The notes under the pieces: model-generated
What the model was told of the DNA's origin: nothing
The model's database searches: none
The model's input: the letters and a program-made list of their open reading frames with translations, nothing else
Shown: positions 1 through 8,312 of the stretch, one piece after another
How positions within the stretch are numbered: position 1 is the first letter of the stretch
How the letters are laid out: each line of letters begins with the position of its first letter
Program-made: the position numbers and the translations under genes
Assembly (NCBI GenBank): GCA_035638775.1
Contig: DASQZJ010000012.1
Location: 1-64,000 of the forward strand
DNA length: 64,000 nt
Direction of reading: 5' to 3'
From: DASQZJ01 sp035638775
GTDB taxonomy: Bacteria; Pseudomonadota; Gammaproteobacteria; UBA5335; SLRW01

Positions 1-1
1 C

Positions 2-2026
2 ACGCCCTGGGCGGACTTCGACCGCTACGGGCAGTACTACTACACCGCGCGCGCGGTCGACCTGCAGACGGTCCCTCAGGGCCAGGGGAGCGAGACCATC
101 GCCTACGTCGCGTACTCCCTGGGCGGCCTGGTGGCCGTGAACATCACCGACCCGGCCAGTCCCCAGTACCTGGGCTACGTGCCGGCAGTACCCGCGCACG
201 GGCCGGATGAGCCCACCGGCCAGCAGTCCAAGAGCCTGTTTCCGCATTTCGGCTCGGGGATGCTCAAGGAGGCCGGGGTCGTGGCCGTGAAGGTGGATCC
301 CACCGACAACCGGGTCTACTACTCGGACCATTTCGCGGGCCTGGTGGTCGTGAACGACGCCAGCAACCCGGGCACCTGGCACGGGCCCAATGGCAAGGGA
401 TCCTACAACAACGATACCCAGCCCACCGTGCCGTTCTGGCCCGACTACGAGTTCGTCACCTCGTATGACATGGCACCCAACGATCCGACCGAGGAGGAGT
501 CGCTGCCGACATTCCTGTACACGGTGGGCGGTCCGATCGCGCTGGCGACCGGCGAGCTCAGCGGCCACGGTGGCGCGCTGATGCTGATGCCGAACCGGAA
601 TCCCGGCGCCGCGGGCCAGGTCGACGCGGTGCAGGCCGACGGCGCGGGCGGTCTCAACTTCGTGGACATCGAGAGTCTGGACCAGGCCACGCCGATGCAG
701 AACCGTTTCGGGGTTCCCGCGGTGTTCGTCAGCACGCACGAGGTCGGGGCCAACGTCGATGGCGCCGCCAGCCAGGGCATCGCCATCGGTCACACCGCCG
801 GGGTGACGGTATCGGGACCCTTCCTGTACGTGTCGGACGGCCCCCACGGCATGAGCGTGTGGCGCATCGCCGACGGCGAGGGCCATGCCACCGATGCCAT
901 CCACCTGGTCGCCAACACCCTCCAGGACGAGTACCCGGAGGTGAGCGCCTCGGGCCAGACCGTCCTGCCGACGCCGCACGCCTACGCGGTCGCGTTCGAC
1001 GGCGACCCCCACGAGGCCTACGTCCTGACCCAGAGCCTCGGCCTGCGCCGCGTGGACGTCGGCGCGGTCACCGGCGGCACGGCGCAAGTCGGTGCGCCCG
1101 CGCTGCTCAACACCACATCGTCCGGCATCTACGAGCACAGCTCCGAGGGAACCGGCAACCTGGGCGGCATCAACGGGCAGGATCACGCCTACGGCGTCGC
1201 CTTCAGCGCGAAGTATGCGATCGTGGCCGACGGCAGCAACGGGCTGACGGTCTACGATCGGCACGCCGATCCCTCGGCTGGAAGTCCGGTGGTCGCCAAC
1301 ATCGGCAGTGCCAAGGGGCAGCCCTCGCTCGGACGCGCCTCCGCGGTCGCCCTCTGGAGGGACTCGCGCAATGGCCGCCGCTACGCGATCGTCGCCGCCG
1401 GAAGCTCCGGGATCTCGGTGGTCGACATGACCGATCTGCTGGAGAAGGGCATGGTGCCGGGCATGACGCTGTTGAAAACCTTCCAGCCGATCAAGATCGA
1501 GGAGGAAGCCGACGAGGGGATCCACGTCGGCAACGCGGACGGCAAGAGCGTAGACGTCAAGGTGGTGGGCAATTATGCCTACTTCACCTATGACAGCTTC
1601 GGCATGGTGGCCTACCGGCTTTCGGACCTGGTGGCACCCGTGCCCGCCGGAGTCGATCCCACCGAGCTGTTCGACCAGCATACCGGCACGGATTACCGCC
1701 CGGTGGCCGTGGCCCGTTTCCAGCTCCAGGAGGTGCCAGGCTACGAAAACGTTCCCGGTGGCGCGCAATACATGACGGCGCAGTACTTCCCGGCGAATGC
1801 GCCGATCCGGAACGCCGCGGGCAATGTCTACCAGCTCCAGAAACCCCGTCTGCTGCTCTACGTCGCCTACAGCGATGGCGGCGTGATCAAGCTGGACTGG
1901 AGCGACCCCGCCAATCCGAAGCTGCTCCAGTATCACGATACGGTCGGCGAAGCGGCGTCCACCGCCATCGCTAATGGCCGGGTGTACGTCGCCGACGGCA
2001 GCGGGGGCCTGGTGGTATTCCGGTAA
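2..2026 (+). CDS. LVIVD-repeat beta-propeller protein, 5' end outside window
   Basis: The reading frame is open from base 2 to the TAA at 2024-2026, so the true start lies upstream; a GTG at 131 is in frame but is only an internal valine. At least eight blades recur with the pattern aromatic-V-A-x-G-x-x-G-L-x-V-x-D, for example AYVAYSLGGLVAVN near base 100, AIVADGSNGLTVYDR near 1225, AIVAAGSSGISVVDMTD near 1390 and VYVADGSGGLVVFR at the very end. This is the LVIVD repeat, which folds as a beta-propeller in secreted or surface proteins of largely unknown role. No catalytic motif is visible and any signal peptide would be outside the window. A strong hairpin follows the stop. The family call is firm; the function is unknown. 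Confidence 0.8.
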   Translation, partial: TPWADFDRYGQYYYTARAVDLQTVPQGQGSETIAYVAYSLGGLVAVNITDPASPQYLGYVPAVPAHGPDEPTGQQSKSLFPHFGSGMLKEAGVVAVKVDPTDNRVYYSDHFAGLVVVNDASNPGTWHGPNGKGSYNNDTQPTVPFWPDYEFVTSYDMAPNDPTEEESLPTFLYTVGGPIALATGELSGHGGALMLMPNRNPGAAGQVDAVQADGAGGLNFVDIESLDQATPMQNRFGVPAVFVSTHEVGANVDGAASQGIAIGHTAGVTVSGPFLYVSDGPHGMSVWRIADGEGHATDAIHLVANTLQDEYPEVSASGQTVLPTPHAYAVAFDGDPHEAYVLTQSLGLRRVDVGAVTGGTAQVGAPALLNTTSSGIYEHSSEGTGNLGGINGQDHAYGVAFSAKYAIVADGSNGLTVYDRHADPSAGSPVVANIGSAKGQPSLGRASAVALWRDSRNGRRYAIVAAGSSGISVVDMTDLLEKGMVPGMTLLKTFQPIKIEEEADEGIHVGNADGKSVDVKVVGNYAYFTYDSFGMVAYRLSDLVAPVPAGVDPTELFDQHTGTDYRPVAVARFQLQEVPGYENVPGGAQYMTAQYFPANAPIRNAAGNVYQLQKPRLLLYVAYSDGGVIKLDWSDPANPKLLQYHDTVGEAASTAIANGRVYVADGSGGLVVFR

Positions 2027-2049
2027 GCCCGCGAACAGCGAGGAGCGTG

Positions 2050-2076
2050 CGGAAGCCGGGCCTGTCCCGGCTTCCG
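2050..2076 (+). terminator. GC hairpin after the LVIVD gene
   Basis: An 11-bp perfect stem (GGAAGCCGGG at 2051-2060 pairing with 2066-2075, plus C2050-G2076) closes a 5-nt loop, 24 bases after the stop codon. There is no T run behind it, so it may end transcription inefficiently or act as an RNA 3' end stabiliser. Confidence 0.5.
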
Positions 2077-2142
2077 TCGTGTTCGGGGACGGGATCTTCG
2101 TCTCTTCGTGCTCGTCCATGTGGGCGCTGTGCTAGCATTTAA

Positions 2143-2158
2143 CATAATATACATTATG
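2143..2158. promoter_or_regulatory. AT-rich imperfect palindrome
   Basis: CATAATATACATTATG is a 16-bp palindrome with a single mismatched base pair type at positions 7 and 10. It sits in a sharp AT-rich dip (about 2135-2160) inside very GC-rich DNA, about 365 bp before cecR. It includes CATAAT and TATACA hexamers that could serve as -10 elements. The protein that reads it, if any, is unknown. Confidence 0.35.
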
Positions 2159-2463
2159 CGCAGTATTGGACGAGTATACGGCACCAGGGGCTCGGGCCGC
2201 GACGTCGATCGTGCGCCCCGCAGCCCTCGTATCCGCTTCCGCGGGGCCATCCCCGGGCCCCTTGCCGCGATGCACCGCCTGCAACGCCGCTTCGTTCTTC
2301 TGTCATCCGGACCCGGCGAGGCGTCGCGCGGCGAGGCCGTCCGCTGGAGCTGGACCCGTTCCCGGGCCGGGCGAGTCGGGCGCGATATGTCGTCTTTTTG
2401 CACAATGACGTACGCGGCATTTCGCGAAACGGGATTAACTCGTTGTGTGGCCGTGCCTGCATA

Positions 2464-2483
2464 TTAATCATTCGTATGATTAA
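2464..2483. promoter_or_regulatory. Operator-like inverted repeat upstream of cecR
   Basis: Two perfect 8-bp arms, TTAATCAT (2464-2471) and ATGATTAA (2476-2483), are separated by TCGT. The right arm overlaps TATGAT (2475-2480), a good -10 hexamer, so a bound dimer would block transcription. The site lies 38 bp before the start of the TetR-family gene, the usual place for an autoregulatory operator. That CecR binds here is inferred from position and symmetry. Confidence 0.65.
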
Positions 2484-2521
2484 ATACAGAGACCAGTCTC
2501 CCGGAGAGGAAGGTTCACCTC

Positions 2522-3211
2522 ATGCCACGTTCCAGCGAGCCCCGCCGCGGTCCCGGTCGTCCCCCGGGAGGGACCGGCGAGGAAACCCGTTACGCCCTCC
2601 TGGAGGCTGCCCGGGCGCTGTTCTCGGCGCGCGGCTACGATGGCGTCCCGGTACGCCACCTCGCGCAGGCAGCCGGCGTCAACGCGGCCATGGTGCACTA
2701 CCACTTCGGCAGCAAGGCCGGTCTCTATCGGGAGATGCTGCAACTGGCGGCGACGGAGGTCCTCGACCGGGTGCAGGCGGCCCTTTCTCATCCGGGCACC
2801 GACGTGAACGAGCGGATCGAATCGCTGTTCCGGGCCGTGATGGGGGTCATGGCACGCAGACCGTGGCTGCCGCGGCTCATTGTCCGGGACGTGCTCGCAC
2901 CGGACGGCCGTTTCCGGGACGAGTTCCTGCAGCGCTTCGCAAGACCGGGAGCCGGCGGCCTTCTTGTTCCGTGGCTGCGCGAGGCGGTCGCCCGGGGAGA
3001 GCTTCGGGGGGACCTCGATGCCGGGTTTGCAGCGGTATCCGTGATGAGTCTCGCCGTGTATCCGTTCATCGCCCTGCCCGTTGCCCGCGAAGCAGCGGAA
3101 ATAGACATGGATCAGTCGACGCTGGAACGGCTGGTGGTACACAACACGAGACTTTTCTGCCAGGGCGCCCTGCCCCGGCCCGGCTCTCGGGACCAGCAAC
3201 ATGACGCATAG
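2522..3211 (+). CDS. cecR: TetR-family repressor of the efflux operon (CecR/YbiH-like)
   Basis: This is a 229-residue TetR/AcrR-type one-component regulator. Residues about 20-66 form the N-terminal helix-turn-helix, with the typical recognition segment VNAAMVHYHFGSKAGLYREM. The remainder is the all-alpha ligand-binding and dimerisation domain and carries no signature that identifies the ligand. The ATG follows GAGAGGAAGG, a good ribosome site. The last 11 bases overlap ybhG. The order repressor, HlyD-type adaptor, double ATPase and two permeases matches E. coli cecR-ybhGFSR, where CecR senses drugs and represses the operon. The name rests mainly on this context. A palindrome at 2464-2483 is the probable operator. 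Confidence 0.8.
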   Translation: MPRSSEPRRGPGRPPGGTGEETRYALLEAARALFSARGYDGVPVRHLAQAAGVNAAMVHYHFGSKAGLYREMLQLAATEVLDRVQAALSHPGTDVNERIESLFRAVMGVMARRPWLPRLIVRDVLAPDGRFRDEFLQRFARPGAGGLLVPWLREAVARGELRGDLDAGFAAVSVMSLAVYPFIALPVAREAAEIDMDQSTLERLVVHNTRLFCQGALPRPGSRDQQHDA

Positions 3212-4247
3212 AAAACGGGTCGCTGTGCTCGTCCTCGCGACGGTCGTCCTCGCGGCGGGCGCCGCCGGCGGTTGGGTATGGTGGCATGGGCGTGATGCGG
3301 GCGCCGGCGCGCTGACGCTCTACGGCAATATTGACATACGCCAGGTCCAGCTGGCGTTCAAGGGCCCGGAGCGGATCGCCGAGCTGGACGTGCGCGAGGG
3401 GGACCGGGTGCGCCGGGGGCAGGTGCTGGCCCGCCAGGACGCCGCGGAGCTCAGGAGCGACCTGGCCTACGCCCGTGCGCAAGTGGCGGCGCAACGCAGC
3501 GTGCTGGCGGCCCTCGAGGCCGGCAGCCGGCCGCAGGAGATCCGCAAGGCCGAGGCCGACGTGCGTGCCGCCCGGGCCCGCTCGCACCTCGCCGGGCTGC
3601 GTGAGACGCGGACCCGGAAGCTGTTCCGCAAGGGCATGGTTTCGCACCAGGATTTCGATGACGCCCGGGCCGCGGCGCAGTCCGCCGACGCGCAGCTGGA
3701 TGCCGCCGGCCAGGCCCTGCAGCTGCTGCGCGCGGGCCCCCGCAGGGAGGATATCGACGCGGCGCGCAGCCGGCTGCAGGCCTACCGGGCACAGCTCGAC
3801 CTGGCGTCCGAGCACCTGAAGGATGCCACGCTGCGCTCGCCCGGGGACGGGGTGATCGAAAACCGGATCCTGGAGGTCGGCGACATGGCTTCGCCCCAGA
3901 CGCCGGTGTACACGCTGGCGCTGACGGCGGACATGTGGGTCCGCGCCTATGTCGACGAGTCGCGGCTGGGACGCGTCCACCCGGGCATCGCGGCCCGGGT
4001 GACCAGCGACTCGTATCCGGGTCGCGACTACCCGGGGGTCGTGGGCTTTGTCTCGCCAACGGCCGAATTCACCCCGAAATCCGTGGAAACCCCGGAGATC
4101 CGAACCAGCCTGGTCTACGAGCTCCGGGTGAACCTCTGCGGTTCGCACCGCGGGCTCAGGCTGGGGATGCCGGTAACTGTCACGCTGCAGCCGGAAGCCG
4201 CCAGGCCCGCGTCGTGCCGCGGCCGGCAGGGCCGGGATGGCCGCTGA
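3201..4247 (+). CDS. ybhG: Membrane-fusion (HlyD-family) subunit of YbhGFSR exporter
   Basis: The 348-residue protein has one N-terminal membrane anchor (residues about 7-27) followed by a periplasmic HlyD architecture: a split lipoyl-like domain (VREGDRVRRGQVLARQD near residue 65), a long alanine/arginine-rich coiled-coil hairpin (about 80-215), then the return half (LRSPGDGVIENRILEVGDM) and a beta-barrel. Such adaptors link inner-membrane ABC exporters to an outer-membrane channel; no TolC-like gene lies in the operon. The ATG lies inside the cecR end and its own end overlaps ybhF by 11 bases, implying translational coupling. It resembles E. coli YbhG in length and context. Confidence 0.85.
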   Translation: MTHRKRVAVLVLATVVLAAGAAGGWVWWHGRDAGAGALTLYGNIDIRQVQLAFKGPERIAELDVREGDRVRRGQVLARQDAAELRSDLAYARAQVAAQRSVLAALEAGSRPQEIRKAEADVRAARARSHLAGLRETRTRKLFRKGMVSHQDFDDARAAAQSADAQLDAAGQALQLLRAGPRREDIDAARSRLQAYRAQLDLASEHLKDATLRSPGDGVIENRILEVGDMASPQTPVYTLALTADMWVRAYVDESRLGRVHPGIAARVTSDSYPGRDYPGVVGFVSPTAEFTPKSVETPEIRTSLVYELRVNLCGSHRGLRLGMPVTVTLQPEAARPASCRGRQGRDGR

Positions 4248-5985
4248 AGCGCCCTCCCGCACCGCCCCGGTGATCGCGGTGGAGCGGGTGGACCGCGGGT
4301 TCCGTTCCGGCGACAGCGTGCTGCAGGCGGTGCGGGAGGTCAGCTTCACCGCGATCGCCGGGCACGTGACCGGGCTGATCGGTCCCGACGGCGCGGGAAA
4401 GACCACCCTGATGCGCCTGGTCGCCGGCCTGCTGTTGCCGGACGCCGGCACGGTCCGCGTGCTGGGCCGGGACATGCGCCGGGAGCCTCTCGCCGCGCAG
4501 GCCGAGATCGGCTACATGCCCCAGCGGTTCGGTCTGTACGAGGACCTGACCGTGCAGGAGAACCTCGATCTCTACGCGGACCTGCATTCGGTTCCGATGG
4601 CCGAACGTCCGCAGCGATACGCCGAGCTCACCGCCATGACCGGCCTGGGACCGTTCGGGGATCGCCTGGCCGGCCGCCTCTCGGGCGGCATGAAACAGAA
4701 GCTGGGCCTGGCCTGCACGCTGGTCGATCCGCCCCGGCTGCTGCTGCTGGACGAGCCCACGGTGGGCGTCGATCCGGTATCGCGCCGGGAGCTGTGGGAG
4801 ATCGTCTATCGCCTGGTGCACGAGCGTGGCACCAGCGTGTTGCTCAGCACCGCGTACATGGACGAGGCGGAGCGCTGCGACGAGGTGATCCTGCTCAGCG
4901 GGGGACGGGTGTTCGGCCAGGGGACGCCCGGGGACTTCAGCGGGCCGTTGCGCGGGCGGGTGTTCCTGGCGTCCGCGCCGCGCGACCGCCGCCGGATCCG
5001 GCGCGAGGCCGCCGCCCTCCCCGGCGTGATCGACGCCACGCTGCAGGGCGAGTCCGTGCGCGTGGTCACGCGCGCAGCGGGTCGCGCGCCGGCGGCGCCC
5101 GGTACAGACGTGGTTTTCCACCCGGCCGCGCCACGCTTCGAGGACGGATTCGTGGCGCTCCTGCGGCCCGACGGCGACGGCAACCGGAGCCTCGAGACCA
5201 CCCGCCGTTCCGTACCGACCGGTGCCGCCGCGTCCGGCGGCGATGCCCGCCTGATCGAGGTGGACGGGCTGACACGGCGGTTCGGGGATTTCTACGCGGT
5301 GCGGGATCTCAGCTTCGAGGTGCGCCGCGGCGAGGTCTTCGGTCTGCTCGGGGCGAACGGGGCCGGCAAGTCCACCACGTTCCGGATGCTGTGCGGGCTG
5401 CTGCCGGCCTCGGGCGGCAGCGCGCGCGTGGCCGGTGTCGACCTGCGGCGCGGCCGCGCCCGGGCGCGCGCGCGGATCGGCTACGTGGCGCAGCGCTTTG
5501 CCCTGTATGGTGCCCTCTCCGTGGCCCAGAACCTGGCCTTCTTCGCCAGCGCCTACAATCTCACCGGCCGACGCCGGCGTGAGCGCATCGATTGGGTCCT
5601 GGAGCAGTTCGAGCTCGGGCCGTACCGCGACCGGGAAAGCGGCACCCTGCCCCTGGGATTCAAGCAGCGCCTCGCGCTGGGCGCCGCACTCCTGCACGAG
5701 CCGGATATCCTGTTCCTGGACGAGCCCACCTCCGGCGTCGATCCGCTGGCGCGGCGGGAGTTCTGGGCGCGCATCAACACCCTGGCCGAGCAGGGCGTCA
5801 CGGTGATGGTGACGACCCACTTCATGGAAGAAGCCGACTACTGCGACCGCCTGGCGATCATGGTTTCCGGCGGCCTGCTGGCCCTGGGCAGCCCGACCGA
5901 GATCAAGCGCCGCGCGCTGGGCGCCGCGGATGCCGGCAGCATGGAGGATGCCTTCATTGCGCTGGTGGAGGACCGGCCGCGATGA
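4237..5985 (+). CDS. ybhF: Tandem ABC ATPase of YbhGFSR exporter
   Basis: Two complete nucleotide-binding domains are fused in 582 residues. The first has Walker A GPDGAGKTT (about 49-57), signature LSGGMKQ and Walker B LLLLDEPTVGVDP. The second starts near residue 335 with GANGAGKST, has LPLGFKQ where LSGGQ is expected, and Walker B ILFLDEPTSGVDP. The asymmetric second signature is, as far as I recall, also seen in E. coli YbhF, so it is probably a family trait rather than damage. The two domains would power the YbhS-YbhR permease pair from the cytoplasmic face. The gene overlaps ybhG and shares an ATGA junction with ybhS. Confidence 0.88.
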   Translation: MAAEAPSRTAPVIAVERVDRGFRSGDSVLQAVREVSFTAIAGHVTGLIGPDGAGKTTLMRLVAGLLLPDAGTVRVLGRDMRREPLAAQAEIGYMPQRFGLYEDLTVQENLDLYADLHSVPMAERPQRYAELTAMTGLGPFGDRLAGRLSGGMKQKLGLACTLVDPPRLLLLDEPTVGVDPVSRRELWEIVYRLVHERGTSVLLSTAYMDEAERCDEVILLSGGRVFGQGTPGDFSGPLRGRVFLASAPRDRRRIRREAAALPGVIDATLQGESVRVVTRAAGRAPAAPGTDVVFHPAAPRFEDGFVALLRPDGDGNRSLETTRRSVPTGAAASGGDARLIEVDGLTRRFGDFYAVRDLSFEVRRGEVFGLLGANGAGKSTTFRMLCGLLPASGGSARVAGVDLRRGRARARARIGYVAQRFALYGALSVAQNLAFFASAYNLTGRRRRERIDWVLEQFELGPYRDRESGTLPLGFKQRLALGAALLHEPDILFLDEPTSGVDPLARREFWARINTLAEQGVTVMVTTHFMEEADYCDRLAIMVSGGLLALGSPTEIKRRALGAADAGSMEDAFIALVEDRPR

Positions 5986-7106
5986 AGCGCCCGCGCGGAC
6001 GCCGCCTGCGCGGCCTGATTCGCAAGGAGTTCCTGCAGGTCGGGCGCGATCCCAGCAGCCTCGCGATTGCCTTCGTGCTGCCCGTGTTCCTGCTGTTCCT
6101 GTTCGGCTACGGGGTCTCCCTCAACGCCCGCAACGTGCCGATCGGCGTGGTCGTGGAACACCCGGACACGGCTTCGCGCGCGTTCGCTTCGGGCTTTCTC
6201 GGCTCGCCCTCCTTTGCGCCGCACTACTACGTGTCCTGGCAGCGTGCCCGCGAGGCGCTGCGCGGGCACCGGGTCGACGCCCTGGTGCGGGTCCGGTCGG
6301 ACTTCGCACGGGGCCTGCAGGCGCCCGGCGGAGCCGGCATCCAGCTGGTCCTGAACGGCGTGGACACCAACACCGCGCAGCTCATCCAGGGTTACGTCGA
6401 GGGTACCTGGGCCGCCTGGCTGCAACAGCAGGCGCACGCCACCGGCAATCCGCTCGTGCAGCCGGTGGACCTGCGCGCCCGGACCTGGTTCAACCCCAAC
6501 GCCCGCAGCCGCGATTACCTCGTGCCGGGCCTGATCGCGGTCATCATGACCCTGATCGGCGCCCTGCTGACCGCGCTGGTGGTCGCGCGCGAATGGGAAC
6601 GCGGCACCATGGAGGCCCTGATCGTGACGCCGGTTTCCATGGGCGAGATCCTGCTGGGCAAGCTGATCCCCTACTTCGTTCTCGGCATGGGCGGTCTGGG
6701 GCTGTCCGTTGCGATGGCGCTGTGGTTGTTCCAGGTGCCCCTGCGGGGATCCTTCTGGGTGCTGCTGGGCATCTCCGCACTGTTCCTGCTGGTGGCGCTG
6801 GGCATGGGCCTGCTGATCTCGATCCTGAGCCGGAACCAGTTCGTGGCCGGCATGATCGCGATCATCGTCACCTTCCTGCCGGCCTTCCTGTTGTCCGGAT
6901 TCGTGTTCGACATCCACAGCATGCCGCTGGCAGTGCGCGCGATCACGCGCGTGGTGCCGGCACGCTATTACGTGGATGCACTGCACACCGTCTTCCTCGC
7001 CGGGGACGTACGCGGCGTGCTGGCACTCGACGCGCTTGCGCTGGGGTTGATGGCGGTGGTGCTGCTCGGGCTCAGCGCGCTGCGATCGCACAAGAGGCTG
7101 GACTAG
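5982..7106 (+). CDS. ybhS: ABC-2 type permease of YbhGFSR exporter
   Basis: The 374-residue permease starts at the ATG that overlaps the ybhF stop (ATGA). It has the ABC-2 layout: an N-terminal amphipathic segment KEFLQVGRDPSS, one membrane helix (about 27-47), a large periplasmic domain, then five C-terminal helices beginning with the LVPGLIAVIMTLIGALLTAL segment. The conserved cytoplasmic loop REWERGTMEALIVTPV, which contacts the ATPase, is present. It is paired with YbhR, encoded immediately downstream. In E. coli the system has been linked to tetracycline-class drug and cation/proton efflux; the substrate in this organism is not shown by the sequence. Confidence 0.87.
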   Translation: MKRPRGRRLRGLIRKEFLQVGRDPSSLAIAFVLPVFLLFLFGYGVSLNARNVPIGVVVEHPDTASRAFASGFLGSPSFAPHYYVSWQRAREALRGHRVDALVRVRSDFARGLQAPGGAGIQLVLNGVDTNTAQLIQGYVEGTWAAWLQQQAHATGNPLVQPVDLRARTWFNPNARSRDYLVPGLIAVIMTLIGALLTALVVAREWERGTMEALIVTPVSMGEILLGKLIPYFVLGMGGLGLSVAMALWLFQVPLRGSFWVLLGISALFLLVALGMGLLISILSRNQFVAGMIAIIVTFLPAFLLSGFVFDIHSMPLAVRAITRVVPARYYVDALHTVFLAGDVRGVLALDALALGLMAVVLLGLSALRSHKRLD

Positions 7107-7107
7107 G

Positions 7108-8232
7108 GTGAGCCCGATGAGCCTGCTGCGACGCATCCTCGCGCTGACCCTGAAGGAGTTCCGCAACCTGCTTCAGGACCGACGCAGCCGCATCGCGCTG
7201 ATCGTGCCGCCCCTGATCCAGACCCTGGTGTTCGGCTACGCGGCCAACATGAACATTCACCGCGTGCGCATCGCCATCTACGATCAGGACCGCGGTGCCA
7301 TCGCCCGCCGCTTCGTCGCCCGTTTCTCCGGCTCCCCGGATTTCTCCACGGTGGGCTATCTCCACGACGGGCACGAGGTCCGACGCGAGATCGACGACAA
7401 GCGGGCGCTGGCCGTTGTGCACCTCGGGCCCGACTTCAGCCGGGACCTGCTGCAGCACCGCCCCGCACCGGTCCAGATCGTGCTTGACGGCCGCAACTCC
7501 AACACCGCGGCAATCGCCCTGGCACGGATGCAGCGCATCACGCAGCGCTTCGACCGCGCCTGGGCCCGCCAGTACGGGCAGCGCGGCCCTCCGGCGACGC
7601 TCGAGGTGCGCGCCTGGTTCAATGCCAACCTGAACAGTCACTGGTTCTTCGTGCCCGGGATCGTGGGACTGCTGATCCTGGTGGCCACCATGATGGTGAC
7701 CGCCATGTCGGTCGCCCGCGAGCGCGAGCAGGGCACCTTCGACCAGCTGCTGGTCACGCCCATGCGCCCGGTCGAGATCCTGGTCGGCAAATCCCTGCCG
7801 GGGTTCATCATCGGCCTGGTGGAGTCGGCAGCGATCATCCTGGTCGCGGTCTTCTGGTTCGACGTCCCCTTCCGCGGCAGCCTGCTCCTGCTGTACGCGG
7901 GGATCCTGCTCTACCTGCTCGCGGCGGTCGGGGTCGGGCTGCTGCTGTCGTCGATATGCGCCACCCTGCAACAGGCCCTGCTGGGCGCGTTCCTCTTCAT
8001 GGTGCCGGCAATCATCCTGTCCGGGTTCGCCACGCCGATCGAGAACATGCCCCGGGCGATACAGTTGGTGACCCTGCTCGACCCGCTGCGCTATTTCATG
8101 GTCGTGGTCCGCGGGGTGTTCCTCGAGGCGGCGCCCCCGGCCCTGCTGTTGCGGCAGTTCTGGCCCATGGCGGTGATCGGGCTGGTCTCGCTCACCGCGG
8201 CCGCCTGGATGTTCCGGCGCAGGATGTACTAG
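7108..8232 (+). CDS. ybhR: ABC-2 type permease of YbhGFSR exporter
   Basis: This is a second 374-residue ABC-2 permease, paralogous to YbhS, with the same plan: KEFRNLLQDRRSR, a membrane helix, an extracytoplasmic domain, and the coupling loop REREQGTFDQLLVTPM followed by five helices. The GTG start at 7108 is one base after the ybhS stop; an ATG at 7117 is an alternative start three codons in. It would form the heterodimeric membrane core with YbhS. It is the last gene of the operon and meets the AEC permease tail to tail 80 bp away. Confidence 0.87.
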   Translation: MSPMSLLRRILALTLKEFRNLLQDRRSRIALIVPPLIQTLVFGYAANMNIHRVRIAIYDQDRGAIARRFVARFSGSPDFSTVGYLHDGHEVRREIDDKRALAVVHLGPDFSRDLLQHRPAPVQIVLDGRNSNTAAIALARMQRITQRFDRAWARQYGQRGPPATLEVRAWFNANLNSHWFFVPGIVGLLILVATMMVTAMSVAREREQGTFDQLLVTPMRPVEILVGKSLPGFIIGLVESAAIILVAVFWFDVPFRGSLLLLYAGILLYLLAAVGVGLLLSSICATLQQALLGAFLFMVPAIILSGFATPIENMPRAIQLVTLLDPLRYFMVVVRGVFLEAAPPALLLRQFWPMAVIGLVSLTAAAWMFRRRMY

Positions 8233-8312
8233 GCCCGGCACGCTCGGGAGCCCGGCCGTTTCCGGTTCTGGGCAGGCGGCCTTTGTCCCGCGCCCCGCCG
8301 GCACCCCCGGTC

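Larger units (their letters stand above)
2027..2521. other. 495-bp gene-free interval with AT-rich islands
   Basis: The interval between the LVIVD gene and cecR holds the hairpin at 2050-2076, an AT-rich palindrome at 2143-2158 and an operator-like palindrome at 2464-2483. Short open frames exist in it (for example 2108-2467), but they have no convincing ribosome site, no recognisable domain and arginine-rich composition typical of noncoding GC-rich DNA. I see no RNA gene here. Confidence 0.6.

Noticed and set aside
131..2026. GTG at 131 as the start of the LVIVD gene
   Set aside because: The frame continues upstream to the window edge and encodes another blade (AYVAYSLGGLVAVN), so 131 is internal.
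2108..2467. Possible small gene in the gap before cecR
   Set aside because: There is no convincing start, no known domain, and its composition is arginine-rich like random GC-rich DNA.
5592..5981. Upstream extension of ybhS
   Set aside because: It overlaps the end of ybhF in another frame; the ATGA junction at 5982 gives the expected permease N-terminus.
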